From NCBI RefSeq assembly GCF_019186785.1, contig NZ_CP066557.1:434001-498000 (forward strand): a DNA stretch of 64,000 nt, in the 5' to 3' direction. Source of the stretch: Neoehrlichia mikurensis. Lineage in GTDB: Bacteria; Pseudomonadota; Alphaproteobacteria; Rickettsiales; Anaplasmataceae. A program made the translations under genes and the position numbers. A model generated the notes under the pieces. That model did not search any database, was not told the origin of the DNA, and saw only the letters and a program-made list of their open reading frames with translations. Below, one piece after another: positions 49,113 to 57,815 of this stretch; the first letter of the stretch is position 1; each line of letters opens with the position of its first letter.

Positions 49113-51662
49113 TTACAAATCCAGCTTTTTCATATCTGCCCAATTGTTTCCAATACTAATATCCAACTTCAACGGAACCGATAACACCACCACAGTTTCC
49201 ATTACTTCTTTTGTTAATCTTGCGACTTCATCAACATATAAATCTGGCACTTCTATTAATAATTCATCATGCACTTGTAATAATATCCTTCCTGTTGTCG
49301 TTTTGAGTTTATCAAATAAATGAATCATTGCTCTTTTTATAATATCTGCAGCTGTCCCTTGTAAAGGGGCATTAACCGCCGCTCTTTCAGCAAATCCTCT
49401 AATAATATAATTACTACTATTAATATCTCTGATAAAACATTTTCTACCAAAAATTGTTTTTGTATATCCATAAGTTCTAGCATAATTTTTTATTTCTTCT
49501 ATATAAGTTTTTATTTCTGGATAATAACTAAAATATTGATTTATATACAAAGCTGCTTCTTCTTTAGTAATTTTAAGTTGCCTAGCCAATCCAGAAGATT
49601 TCATACCATAAATTATTCCAAAATTAATAGATTTTGCTTTTCTTCTAAGATTTTTATCTAATTGATCTGTATTAAAAATTTGCCGTGCTGTAATAAGATG
49701 TATATCTTCATTGTGAAAAAAAGCATTTTTAAATGCCTTAACATTGCCAATATGAGCCATTATTCTTAATTCTATTTGAGAATAATCAGCAGAAATAATT
49801 TTATGTCCTTCTCTTGCAATAAATGCTCTTCTAATTTCATTACCTTCTTCACTTCTCACAGGAATATTTTGCAAGTTAGGATTACTTGAGCTAATTCTCC
49901 CTGTAATAGTGGATATCATAGAAAAAAAAGTATGTACTCTCCCTGTACTACCTCGTACTTCTCTTAAGAGTACATCAACATAAGTATTTTTAAGTTTTGT
50001 AAAATGCCTCCATCGCAATACCTTTTCAGCAATTTCAACTCCATTTATGGAAAATTCTTCTAACACATCTGCATTTGTGCTGTAAATACCTGAACGCAGT
50101 TTTTTTGCCTTACCAATATTCATTTTATCAAACAATACATTGCCTAGCTGCTTTGGAGAAGCTAAGTTAAAATTTTCACCTGCTAATTGATATATTTCTT
50201 GTTCCAATATTTTTATGGATTGTAAAAAATTTTTTGACAATCTATGTAAAACTTCAGCATTAACCAAAACTCCAATTTGCTGCATATTATGCAAAATATT
50301 AATCAATGGCTTTTCAAAACGTTCATATATAGTACATAACTTATTTGTAAGTAACTTTTTCTTTAATACCTTATGTAATAATAATAAAGTTTGTGATGAT
50401 AAGTTTGTATATTCTTTGTTAAGATTATAATACACTATATTTCGCAAACTATGGTCATGATTTCCAGCATCTATACTATAAGACATTATCATAATGTCAT
50501 CAAATGGCTTAATATTATGAAATATTTTTAACAGGTGTTTTGCATCGTAAACTACTTTTAATACAGAATCAAGCATAAGAATAGGAGCAATAATATTTAA
50601 AGCATTCTCAACATTATCACTATCTATACAAAATAAATTATTCTCATTATAAGATACAGTAATATTTCGTATAGTACCATTTTCAATATCTACATAAATA
50701 GCAAGTATTCCTTCACTTTTACAAATATCAATAAAATTTTCGAATTGATCGCTACAATAGCGCTGCATTATAACACTATCACGTACAGAAAAATCAATAT
50801 GAATTTGAAAACACTTCGCAATTTTATGAGTTAAAGCTTTTAACTCATATTTTTCCAAAAAAGGCATTAATCTTTTAATATCTGGTTGTTTTACAGCATA
50901 TTTCTCTATATCACCACTTAAATCAACATCATAACATAAAGACACTAATTGCCTAGATAAAATTGCTTGATCATAATATTGTATTAATGCTTCTCTACAC
51001 TTGTTTTGCTCAATTTCATTCACATTGACAATAATGTTATCCAAAGACCCAAATTTATTAAGTAATTTTGCAGCTGTTTTCACCCCAATACCAGGAACCC
51101 CTGGTATATTATCTGACGCATCTCCTGTTAATGCTAGTAAATCTAATAATTGATTTGATGCAACACCAAATTTTTCATACACATATTCTTCAGATAAATA
51201 TTTACTTTTAATAGGATCAAAAATTGTAGTATTCTCACCTAAAAGCTGCAACATATCTTTATCTGATGTGACAACATTCACATGCATATCTTTAGCAACG
51301 TACTTTTTACTCAAAGTCGCAATAATATCATCAGCTTCATAATTTTTTACTTCTTCATGCGCTATATTTAGCACATCAACTGCTTCTCTCACAAGAGAGA
51401 ATTGTTGTATTAAGTCATCGGGTAGTGCGGGACGATTAATCTTATATTTCGGATATATTGTATGACGAAAATTTTTACATCCGGTATCAAATACCACAAC
51501 CAAATAATCTGCTGTATATAAACTAAGATATTTAATTAAAATATTGATAAATCCGTACATACCTCCAATTGGCAGACCATATGAAGTACGAAAATTAGGC
51601 AAAACATAATATGCACGAAAAAGAAATCCATAAGCATCAATAATAGTAAAATTTTGTTGCAT
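49113..51662 (-). CDS. polA: DNA polymerase I
   Basis: 849 aa, against about 930 in E. coli. The N-terminal 5'-3' exonuclease is intact (TSDKDMLQLL, TGDASDNIPGVPGIG near 180-193). The polymerase domain has SADYSQIELRIMAHI, RRKAKSINFGIIYGMKSSGL and LQVHDELLIEVP. The middle 3'-5' exonuclease domain looks degenerate: D325 and E327 of motif I remain, but the motif II and III aspartates are not where expected (KVVYDAKHLLKIF and SSQTLLLLH). Proofreading is therefore probably absent. A partial copy lies downstream. Confidence 0.95.
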   Translation of the reverse strand: MQQNFTIIDAYGFLFRAYYVLPNFRTSYGLPIGGMYGFINILIKYLSLYTADYLVVVFDTGCKNFRHTIYPKYKINRPALPDDLIQQFSLVREAVDVLNIAHEEVKNYEADDIIATLSKKYVAKDMHVNVVTSDKDMLQLLGENTTIFDPIKSKYLSEEYVYEKFGVASNQLLDLLALTGDASDNIPGVPGIGVKTAAKLLNKFGSLDNIIVNVNEIEQNKCREALIQYYDQAILSRQLVSLCYDVDLSGDIEKYAVKQPDIKRLMPFLEKYELKALTHKIAKCFQIHIDFSVRDSVIMQRYCSDQFENFIDICKSEGILAIYVDIENGTIRNITVSYNENNLFCIDSDNVENALNIIAPILMLDSVLKVVYDAKHLLKIFHNIKPFDDIMIMSYSIDAGNHDHSLRNIVYYNLNKEYTNLSSQTLLLLHKVLKKKLLTNKLCTIYERFEKPLINILHNMQQIGVLVNAEVLHRLSKNFLQSIKILEQEIYQLAGENFNLASPKQLGNVLFDKMNIGKAKKLRSGIYSTNADVLEEFSINGVEIAEKVLRWRHFTKLKNTYVDVLLREVRGSTGRVHTFFSMISTITGRISSSNPNLQNIPVRSEEGNEIRRAFIAREGHKIISADYSQIELRIMAHIGNVKAFKNAFFHNEDIHLITARQIFNTDQLDKNLRRKAKSINFGIIYGMKSSGLARQLKITKEEAALYINQYFSYYPEIKTYIEEIKNYARTYGYTKTIFGRKCFIRDINSSNYIIRGFAERAAVNAPLQGTAADIIKRAMIHLFDKLKTTTGRILLQVHDELLIEVPDLYVDEVARLTKEVMETVVVLSVPLKLDISIGNNWADMKKLDL

Positions 51663-51834
51663 AATACTAATATTAAAAATATATCACTAATGCTAACAAT
51701 TATTGAATATCAAGTCACATTAATTAATCAACTAAACCATAATTTTTAATTTTATAATGCTTTTATAATAATTTAATATTAGAAATTCTTTAATAATATA
51801 ATGCTATAGTAAGTATTTTCATGTAGGTGTATCT

Positions 51835-52131
51835 ATGTCAAATACTAACGATGTTATTAAGGCTAAAACTAATAGCAAATCCAATATAAAATCTACTTCT
51901 GGCAAATCTTCAACAAGATCACGTACTAGGACGAAAGTTACTGCTAAAAATAATAATTTAGATAATGAAATAAAAAATGTCACTAAAAGTCAAGATAACA
52001 TAATAGATAATAAGGATCCTCATATTAACGAAAAATTGTATGACTCTAATAATCACACTGTTATGAATTCACATAGCAATAATTTTTTCAAAGACTTATG
52101 GGATTCTGTAAAAAGTTATTTTGCACAATAA
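51835..52131 (+). CDS. Small basic, disordered hypothetical protein
   Basis: 98 aa, not recognised. The first 40 residues are rich in Lys, Ser, Thr and Arg (KSTSGKSSTRSRTRTK), histone-tail-like and surely disordered; the middle is Asn/Asp-rich; the last 15 residues form a hydrophobic-aromatic helix (FFKDLWDSVKSYFAQ). No signal peptide. AGGTG precedes the ATG. The shape would suit a nucleic-acid-binding or host-directed small protein, but nothing in the sequence proves either. Confidence 0.7.
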   Translation: MSNTNDVIKAKTNSKSNIKSTSGKSSTRSRTRTKVTAKNNNLDNEIKNVTKSQDNIIDNKDPHINEKLYDSNNHTVMNSHSNNFFKDLWDSVKSYFAQ

Positions 52132-52199
52132 AGCTATGAATTTTAGAGCAACTTTTATGCTTTGCATTTCTAGTTTATTTTAACTATCGAAATATTTTA

Positions 52200-52245
52200 T
52201 TACAATTCATAAAAAGTTGTTTTACACTAAAAAAACTATTGTATT
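52200..52245 (+). repeat. Partial copy of the 3' end of the 98-aa gene
   Basis: Bases 52205-52242 resemble 52103-52136: ATTCTGTAAAAAGTTATTTT in the gene against ATTCATAAAAAGTTGTTTTA here, a period of 102. It is a short direct duplication of the gene end into the spacer. Confidence 0.55.
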
Positions 52246-52325
52246 ATTGTTGACATCTTCTTTGCTTTATGCAAAATTGTAAACTATAAGTTGGCCGCGT
52301 CAAAAACATTTATAAAGGGGTAAAT

Positions 52326-52439
52326 GTGAAAGATTTGCAGAGAAAGCAACAAAAAATTAAAAATTACTTCTTGTTACTTTTGCTGCTATTAATGGTTATT
52401 ATGCTGTTTTTTACTTCCATAATAAAAATAAAAATTTAG
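52326..52439 (+). CDS. 37-aa single-pass membrane peptide, CoxF-like
   Basis: A short frame with an unusually good ribosome-binding site: AAGGGG at 52315-52320, 5 bp before GTG 52326. It encodes a basic N-terminus (KDLQRKQQKIKN), a leucine-rich membrane helix and the ending FFTSIIKIKI. Basic head, one helix, then a TIVK-like tail recalls alphaproteobacterial CoxF-type cytochrome oxidase assembly peptides, usually found by ctaB/ctaG. That assignment is tentative. It lies 20 bp before argF and probably shares its transcript. Confidence 0.6.
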   Translation: MKDLQRKQQKIKNYFLLLLLLLMVIMLFFTSIIKIKI

Positions 52440-52459
52440 TCTCTATTATTAATAAGCAT

Positions 52460-53386
52460 ATGGATAAAAAAAAAAGAACACGCTCTTTTATCGATCTACA
52501 TCTATGTAGCAACGATGAATTAAGAACTATTTTAAATTATGGTATTGATATTAAAAAAAATCCCAATAAATATTATAACCACCTTACGGGAAAAAGCATA
52601 GCTCTAATATTTTGCCAGCCTTCAACTCGCACAAAAGTATCATTTGAAGTAGGTATTAATCAATTAGGTGCACATTATACTAGCCTTAAAGAATCAGATA
52701 TGCAATTATCAAGAGGTGAATCTGTACGCGATACTGCAAAAGTATTATCAAGATATGTTGACCTTATAATTTTAAGAGCAACACAGCATTCTTTTTTACT
52801 TGAATTTAATCAACACAGCAGCATTCCTGTTATTAATGGATTAACACAATATAGTCATCCATGTCAAATATTAGCTGATATCATGACATATGAAGAAAAA
52901 AAGAAAAGATCCATTACTAACAGCGTTGTAAGCTGGATAGGAGATAATAACAACGTATTAAATACTTGGATACATGCATCTACTGTATTACAATTTAAGT
53001 TAAAAATTTCAACACCACATTACTCTACAGATCTTGATCATAAAATAAAGCTAGCTAAGATTACTGGTGCTAATATTGAATACAAAAATAACCCCAAAGA
53101 TATAATTCATGATGCAGATATTATAACAACAGATGCATGGTATTCTATGGGATCAAATCATGATACTAATCAATTAATGTCACAATTCTCAAACTATCAA
53201 GTTAATAGTAATTTAATAGCTAATGCAAAGCCTGATTATATATTTTTACATTGTCTTCCAGCACATATCAATCAAGAAGTAACAGATGATATTATAAATG
53301 GCCCAAATTCATACGTATTTGATGAAGCAGAGAATAGATTACACATACAAAAAGCTATAATGTTATGGTGTTTAGGATTAATATAA
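52460..53386 (+). CDS. argF: Ornithine carbamoyltransferase
   Basis: Forms citrulline from ornithine and carbamoyl phosphate. 308 aa. The carbamoyl-phosphate loop reads STRTKVSFE near residue 57 (Lys replaces the common Arg), HPCQ is near 133 and HCLPAH near 273, the last two diagnostic for OTCase over aspartate carbamoyltransferase. The ornithine loop reads DAWYSMGS. recF begins 12 bp after the stop. Confidence 0.92.
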   Translation: MDKKKRTRSFIDLHLCSNDELRTILNYGIDIKKNPNKYYNHLTGKSIALIFCQPSTRTKVSFEVGINQLGAHYTSLKESDMQLSRGESVRDTAKVLSRYVDLIILRATQHSFLLEFNQHSSIPVINGLTQYSHPCQILADIMTYEEKKKRSITNSVVSWIGDNNNVLNTWIHASTVLQFKLKISTPHYSTDLDHKIKLAKITGANIEYKNNPKDIIHDADIITTDAWYSMGSNHDTNQLMSQFSNYQVNSNLIANAKPDYIFLHCLPAHINQEVTDDIINGPNSYVFDEAENRLHIQKAIMLWCLGLI

Positions 53387-53397
53387 AGTAACCAAAA

Positions 53398-54522
53398 ATG
53401 CTAAATAAAAACCCTGAGCTTTATATACAGAAATTAAAATTAATAAATTTTCGTAACTATTTAAATACTACATTAGAAACCTCTCAGCAACCAGTTGTAC
53501 TAATAGGTGATAACGGTGTAGGCAAAACTAATGTGTTAGAATCAATATCCTTACTATCAAAAGGAAGAGGATTTAAAAATGTACGCATGGATATCATGCA
53601 AAACCATAATACACAAAGTCCTTTAAGTATCAATTATCAAATTAACAGAAATAATGAATTATTTTCCATCAATATTACAAATTTTAATAATAAACGTCAC
53701 TTATTAATTGATAATAAAATACAAAGCTATTTTACTGTTCATAGCATAGCCTGTATCATATGGCTAATACCACAATTAGATCATATTTTTTTAAAATCTC
53801 CTAGTGAAAGATTAAAATTCTTTGATAGAATAGTACACATTTTTGATATGAATTACGCTTCATATATAATACAATACGAAAAAGCACGTCGTGAAAGAAG
53901 TAAAGTTTTACACATGTCACCTCAAGATAATAATTGGTTATTTAGCTTAGAAAATATTATTGCAATTAATGGTATAAATATAGCTAAAGTAAGATTAAAA
54001 GTATTAAAAATTTTACAAAAAATCCTTGCTGAAAATAAAATATCATCTGCTTTTTTAAAATCATCTATTAATATACATAGTCAAATTTTTGAAATTTTAG
54101 ATCAAGAATTTGATAATGCAATTGAAATATATAAAGAACGTTTAAAAGAAAATCGAAAAAAAGATCTAATGCAAAATTGTGTAAGTTTTGGAGTACATAA
54201 TGACAACTTTCAAGTATTACATTCAGCAAAAAATTTAATAGCTAATAATTGTTCAACAGGGGAACAAAAAATTCTTTTACTATCGCTAATTTTATCAGCA
54301 GTTATTGCAAAATATGAAATATATGGCCAATCCTGTATTATTTTATTGGATGATATTATGTCACACTTAGACGCAACCTATAGGAATAATTTACTACTCA
54401 CTATATTAGACATGGGTTGTCAAACTTGGATAACCGATATTAATATACAAAATTTTATAGATTACAAAAAATATTTTCAATTCTTTTATATATCAAATAA
54501 CAATATCAGACACCAACACTAA
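53398..54522 (+). CDS. recF: DNA gap-repair protein RecF
   Basis: 374 aa SMC-like ATPase that helps load RecA at gaps. Walker A GDNGVGKT is at 37-44, the signature STGEQKILLLSL near 297 and Walker B IILLDDIMSHLD near 325. It follows argF by 11 bp and converges with the glycosylase gene. The common dnaA-dnaN-recF grouping is absent. Confidence 0.95.
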   Translation: MLNKNPELYIQKLKLINFRNYLNTTLETSQQPVVLIGDNGVGKTNVLESISLLSKGRGFKNVRMDIMQNHNTQSPLSINYQINRNNELFSINITNFNNKRHLLIDNKIQSYFTVHSIACIIWLIPQLDHIFLKSPSERLKFFDRIVHIFDMNYASYIIQYEKARRERSKVLHMSPQDNNWLFSLENIIAINGINIAKVRLKVLKILQKILAENKISSAFLKSSINIHSQIFEILDQEFDNAIEIYKERLKENRKKDLMQNCVSFGVHNDNFQVLHSAKNLIANNCSTGEQKILLLSLILSAVIAKYEIYGQSCIILLDDIMSHLDATYRNNLLLTILDMGCQTWITDINIQNFIDYKKYFQFFYISNNNIRHQH

Positions 54523-54562
54523 TATAATAGTAATCAGGTATAATTTTTGAAATTATGTGTTT

Positions 54563-55336
54563 TTATATAGAATTTTCCTCTAAGTAATCACGTATCTTTT
54601 GCAAATCTTCCCATGCAAGACGTTTCTGCATTGGTTGGCGTAATAAATAAGCAGGATGAAATATAACGGCTGTAGTTATAGAATGTTCTAAAAATTGATT
54701 TGTATATGTATGAAATTTAGTTCTAAGTTTTGATATAGTATTCTGACTATCAAGTAATGCATAACAAGCTGTACTTCCAACCAATATTAACATTTTTGGC
54801 GATATAAGTGCTATATGTTTTTCTACAAATGGCTTACACATACTTATTTCACAATCTGACGGCCTTCTATTACCAGGAGGTCGCCAAAAAACTGTATTAC
54901 TAATATAAACCTTCTCGCGATCAAGATTAATAGCACTTAACATTTTATCAAGTAATTTACCACTTACACCACAAAAAGGTTTACCTTCCATATCTTCATT
55001 TGCACCTGGCGCTTCCCCTATTAACATCACTTTTGCACAAGGGTTACCATCAGAAAATACAGTATTTGTAGCAAATTTTTTAATCGCACATCCATCAAAT
55101 GAATTTACTATTTGCTTAAGATCATCAAGACTTTTACAGTTTGCAGCTAATCTATTTGCAATATTTATCCAGTCTATATTTTCTTGTAGTGTTATACTAT
55201 TGTCATCTTGTAGTGTTATACTATTGTCAAGTTGTACACCAGTATTTTGTGGAATTTCTGTTATATCATCATCTAAAATATTGTCTATCCCACTATCATG
55301 ATAAAATTTTAATACTTCTAGTAATTCTTCACTCAT
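54563..55336 (-). CDS. Uracil-DNA glycosylase, family 4/5 type
   Basis: 257 aa. Removes uracil from DNA. Motif A is GEAPGANEDMEGKPF and motif C is HPAYLLRQ; the substrate loop and C-terminal helices are typical. Of the Fe-S cysteines, the first pair is reduced to one Cys (DGCAIKKF), as in alphaproteobacterial members. The N-terminal 80 residues form a variable acidic extension containing an exact 8-residue duplication (DNSITLQ repeated), from a 24-bp tandem repeat at 55182-55229. Confidence 0.88.
   Translation of the reverse strand: MSEELLEVLKFYHDSGIDNILDDDITEIPQNTGVQLDNSITLQDDNSITLQENIDWINIANRLAANCKSLDDLKQIVNSFDGCAIKKFATNTVFSDGNPCAKVMLIGEAPGANEDMEGKPFCGVSGKLLDKMLSAINLDREKVYISNTVFWRPPGNRRPSDCEISMCKPFVEKHIALISPKMLILVGSTACYALLDSQNTISKLRTKFHTYTNQFLEHSITTAVIFHPAYLLRQPMQKRLAWEDLQKIRDYLEENSI
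55182..55229. repeat. 24-bp in-frame tandem repeat in the glycosylase gene
   Basis: Two exact copies of a 24-base unit starting TCTTGTAGTG (55182-55205 and 55206-55229). Because 24 is divisible by three, the frame is preserved and eight residues are duplicated in the acidic linker. Confidence 0.95.
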
Positions 55337-55396
55337 AAAAACATCCTTCCCTTTTAAAAACAGTAATCCTGTAGCAAATAATACATTAATCTATAA

Positions 55397-55936
55397 CTAA
55401 AATTTTTTTATCTTTTTCACTTTTTTTATTAAAAAATCACGTTTTATTTTTGAAAGATATCTAAAAAAAACAATACCATTTAAATGGTCTATTTCATGTT
55501 CAAAACATCTAGCTAACCATCCTTGAGCTTTGATAATCTTTTCTCTGCCATTATAATCCATGTATTTAACTACAATACATTGAGGTCTAGTTACTTCTTC
55601 AGATTGCTCAGGAACAGACAAACAACCCTCTTGCATTGATACCATTTCTTTAGAAACTTCTAAAATTTGCGGATTAATAATACAAAATGGCCCACCAACA
55701 GAATCATATCCGTCTATACTATTTTCTATTATATTATATTGTTGAGGTATATCCGCAACAAACACACGTTTATGTACTCCTACTTGTACTGCTGCAAGTC
55801 CAAATCCTTTTGCAAAATACATAGTTTCAAACATATCATCAACAAGTTTTTTTATTTCACTATTAATCTCAGTAACAACTTCAGAACACAAAAATAACCT
55901 TTTATCAGGAACTGTTATTATAGGTAAAATAGACAT
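55397..55936 (-). CDS. def: Peptide deformylase
   Basis: 179 aa Fe/Zn enzyme removing N-formyl groups from nascent proteins. All three motifs are intact: GFGLAAVQVG near residue 43, QEGCLSVPE near 105, and HEIDHLNG near 148. It lies about 60 bp upstream of the glycosylase gene on the same strand. Confidence 0.95.
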   Translation of the reverse strand: MSILPIITVPDKRLFLCSEVVTEINSEIKKLVDDMFETMYFAKGFGLAAVQVGVHKRVFVADIPQQYNIIENSIDGYDSVGGPFCIINPQILEVSKEMVSMQEGCLSVPEQSEEVTRPQCIVVKYMDYNGREKIIKAQGWLARCFEHEIDHLNGIVFFRYLSKIKRDFLIKKVKKIKKF

Positions 55937-56170
55937 TTATTTCTCTCATGTATACACAAATTAACATTTTTCTTAAAAATTAATATAACATTGCCCACAT
56001 TAATAAATAATTTTTTTATGTAAATATACTTAAGTTATCTTACAAAAAAAAATTATATATTGACAAAATCAGCATTTTCCTACTAGCTTTCATATAGGTA
56101 ATTAAGCTAGTTGCGTTATTATATAGTATTACTATTCCATTATGTATTCATATTTACCATTAAAATTATA

Positions 56171-56875
56171 ATGATATTTTACATTTTATCAACAATCTGG
56201 GCAATACTATACTCAATAATTATCCTACCACTTTTCATATTTATGCCATTATCCATAAGAATTAAATGCGCAGTATTTGGAACACATGTATTGTTATATT
56301 TATGTGATGTAATTGATGGTATAACATATGAAATAAAAGGGAAGGAACATCTACCTATGCAACCATATATTGTAGCTTCTGAGCACCAATCTCCCTTAGA
56401 AACCTTAATATTATTTACGGTATTTAAAAATGCAGTATATGTATTAAAAAAAGAGGTAATAATACTGCCAATCTTTAATATTTTCTTTATACTACTCAAA
56501 ATGATTTTTATTGATCGCAGCAAAAAGTTACAAGCTTTAAAAAAAATGTTAAAATTATCTAAACTTAGATTTGATGAAGGAAGAACAATAATTATATTCC
56601 CTCAAGGATCAAGAACAACCATCAATAAGAAAGCACAATATAAATCAGGAGTAGCAGCATTATATAGTTCATTATCAGTACCAGTAGTACCAATTGCTTT
56701 AAATACAGGCTTATTTTGGCCAAGAAGTTTAGTATCCTTCAAAAAAAAGCCTGGTAAAGCCATAATAAAAATCTTACCACCCATTAACCCTGGCCTTAGT
56801 AAACAAGAATTTCTACAACAACTTAAAAAAAATCTTTCAGAAGCAAGTTACACTTTATGTAATGAACAACAATAA
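56171..56875 (+). CDS. plsC: 1-acyl-sn-glycerol-3-phosphate acyltransferase
   Basis: Makes phosphatidic acid from lysophosphatidate. 234 aa from ATG 56171 (MIFYILSTIWAIL), the usual family length; a TTG at 56111 would add a further hydrophobic stretch. Motif I is HQSPLE (HX4E rather than HX4D, as in other alphaproteobacterial PlsC), with FIDRSKK and FPQGSRT further on. One or two N-terminal membrane helices. Its 3' end is duplicated downstream. Confidence 0.88.
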   Translation: MIFYILSTIWAILYSIIILPLFIFMPLSIRIKCAVFGTHVLLYLCDVIDGITYEIKGKEHLPMQPYIVASEHQSPLETLILFTVFKNAVYVLKKEVIILPIFNIFFILLKMIFIDRSKKLQALKKMLKLSKLRFDEGRTIIIFPQGSRTTINKKAQYKSGVAALYSSLSVPVVPIALNTGLFWPRSLVSFKKKPGKAIIKILPPINPGLSKQEFLQQLKKNLSEASYTLCNEQQ

Positions 56876-57076
56876 TTGCATTATATATAATAAGAACTTT
56901 ATATCACAATTTAAATATTAACAATGTTATGTTATATAGCTAAATGCAAAGACACTGCTATAACAACTTATAACATTTTTATAAGTAAGTTACACTCTAT
57001 GTAGTAAATAACAGTCATTAAATTTACATGCTAAAAACTTCTACCGCAATTTCAATATTAGTTATGTTATATAGTG
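56841..57076 (+). repeat. Direct duplication of the plsC 3' end and flank
   Basis: The segment 56841-56940 (last 10 codons of plsC plus 65 bp of spacer) recurs as a degraded copy at 56983-57076. AAGTTACACT starts at 56845 and 56987, and GTTATGTTAT at 56926 and 57061, so the period falls from 142 to 135 through small deletions. Confidence 0.75.
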
Positions 57077-57156
57077 AATAACAGTAAATCATACTTGCAT
57101 TTTTGTGAATTCATTATACAATTAACAAATGATACTATATAAGGTGTAAAATTTAC

Positions 57157-57444
57157 ATGGCAAATCATTTAAGTGCTAAGAAGATGATAAGGGTAATTAA
57201 AAAGCGTACCTTGGTTAATCGTGCACGTAAAAGTAAAGCACGTAACTCTGTAAAAAAGTTTTTGCTTATGTTAAAATCATGTAATCAAGACATAAATATG
57301 GTGATACAGGCATTTAGAGAAGCAGAATCTAATCTTCATAAATGTGCCAATAAAAAAGTAATACATAAAAATGCTGCTGCGCGTAAAATTAGTTCATTAG
57401 CTGCAAAATTAAAGGCTTTTGATCTTAAAAGTAGTACTGTATAG
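57157..57444 (+). CDS. rpsT: 30S ribosomal protein S20
   Basis: 95 aa, very basic three-helix protein binding 16S rRNA. The opening ANHLSAKKMIRVIKKR and the ending HKNAAARKISSLAAKLKAF are typical. AAGGTG lies upstream of the ATG. A hairpin at 57453-57474 (GTAAAAGTT against AACTTTTTAC) starts just after the stop and could end transcription, but there is no long T run. dnaA, a common neighbour, is not here. Confidence 0.95.
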   Translation: MANHLSAKKMIRVIKKRTLVNRARKSKARNSVKKFLLMLKSCNQDINMVIQAFREAESNLHKCANKKVIHKNAAARKISSLAAKLKAFDLKSSTV

Positions 57445-57815
57445 TAAATATAGTAAAAGTTATTAACTTTTTACAATAGTGTACTCTATATTCAATAAAA
57501 TTTTTTTGTTATGGTAAAAGACACTGCTTTTCTAATATTTTTTGCTATTTACAATGTTATAAAGAATATTAGATAGTACTCATAGTTATAAACAGCTGCC
57601 TTTTGGATAGATAGTTGATATATTCCTGTCAATAAAGCTGTTTGGTTACTTTTTTATTTAATTATTATAAACGTTTATAATTCTTATGCTGCTGTACAGC
57701 AAACAAAATGCTATCCATTAAACAACATTCCTATCTTAACCCATATTTCTCTCTTACAAAATTTTCGATAACATATAATACTTAATTTACTATCCTTAAT
57801 GATGCATTCATTATA
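57445..57815. other. Convergent spacer rpsT-mlaC
   Basis: About 370 bases. The rpsT hairpin occupies the left end. A 20-codon frame from ATG 57512 has no ribosome-binding site and is not called. Nothing else recognised. Confidence 0.5.

Noticed and set aside
52250..52290. TTGACA upstream of the small membrane peptide and argF
   Set aside because: No acceptable -10 element lies 16-18 bases downstream, so I did not call a promoter.
52460..53386. Aspartate carbamoyltransferase (pyrB) as an alternative for argF
   Set aside because: HPCQ and HCLPAH are the ornithine-type motifs; pyrB would read HPTQ in that position.
57512..57574. 20-codon frame after rpsT
   Set aside because: Very short, no ribosome-binding site, and composition typical of spacer.
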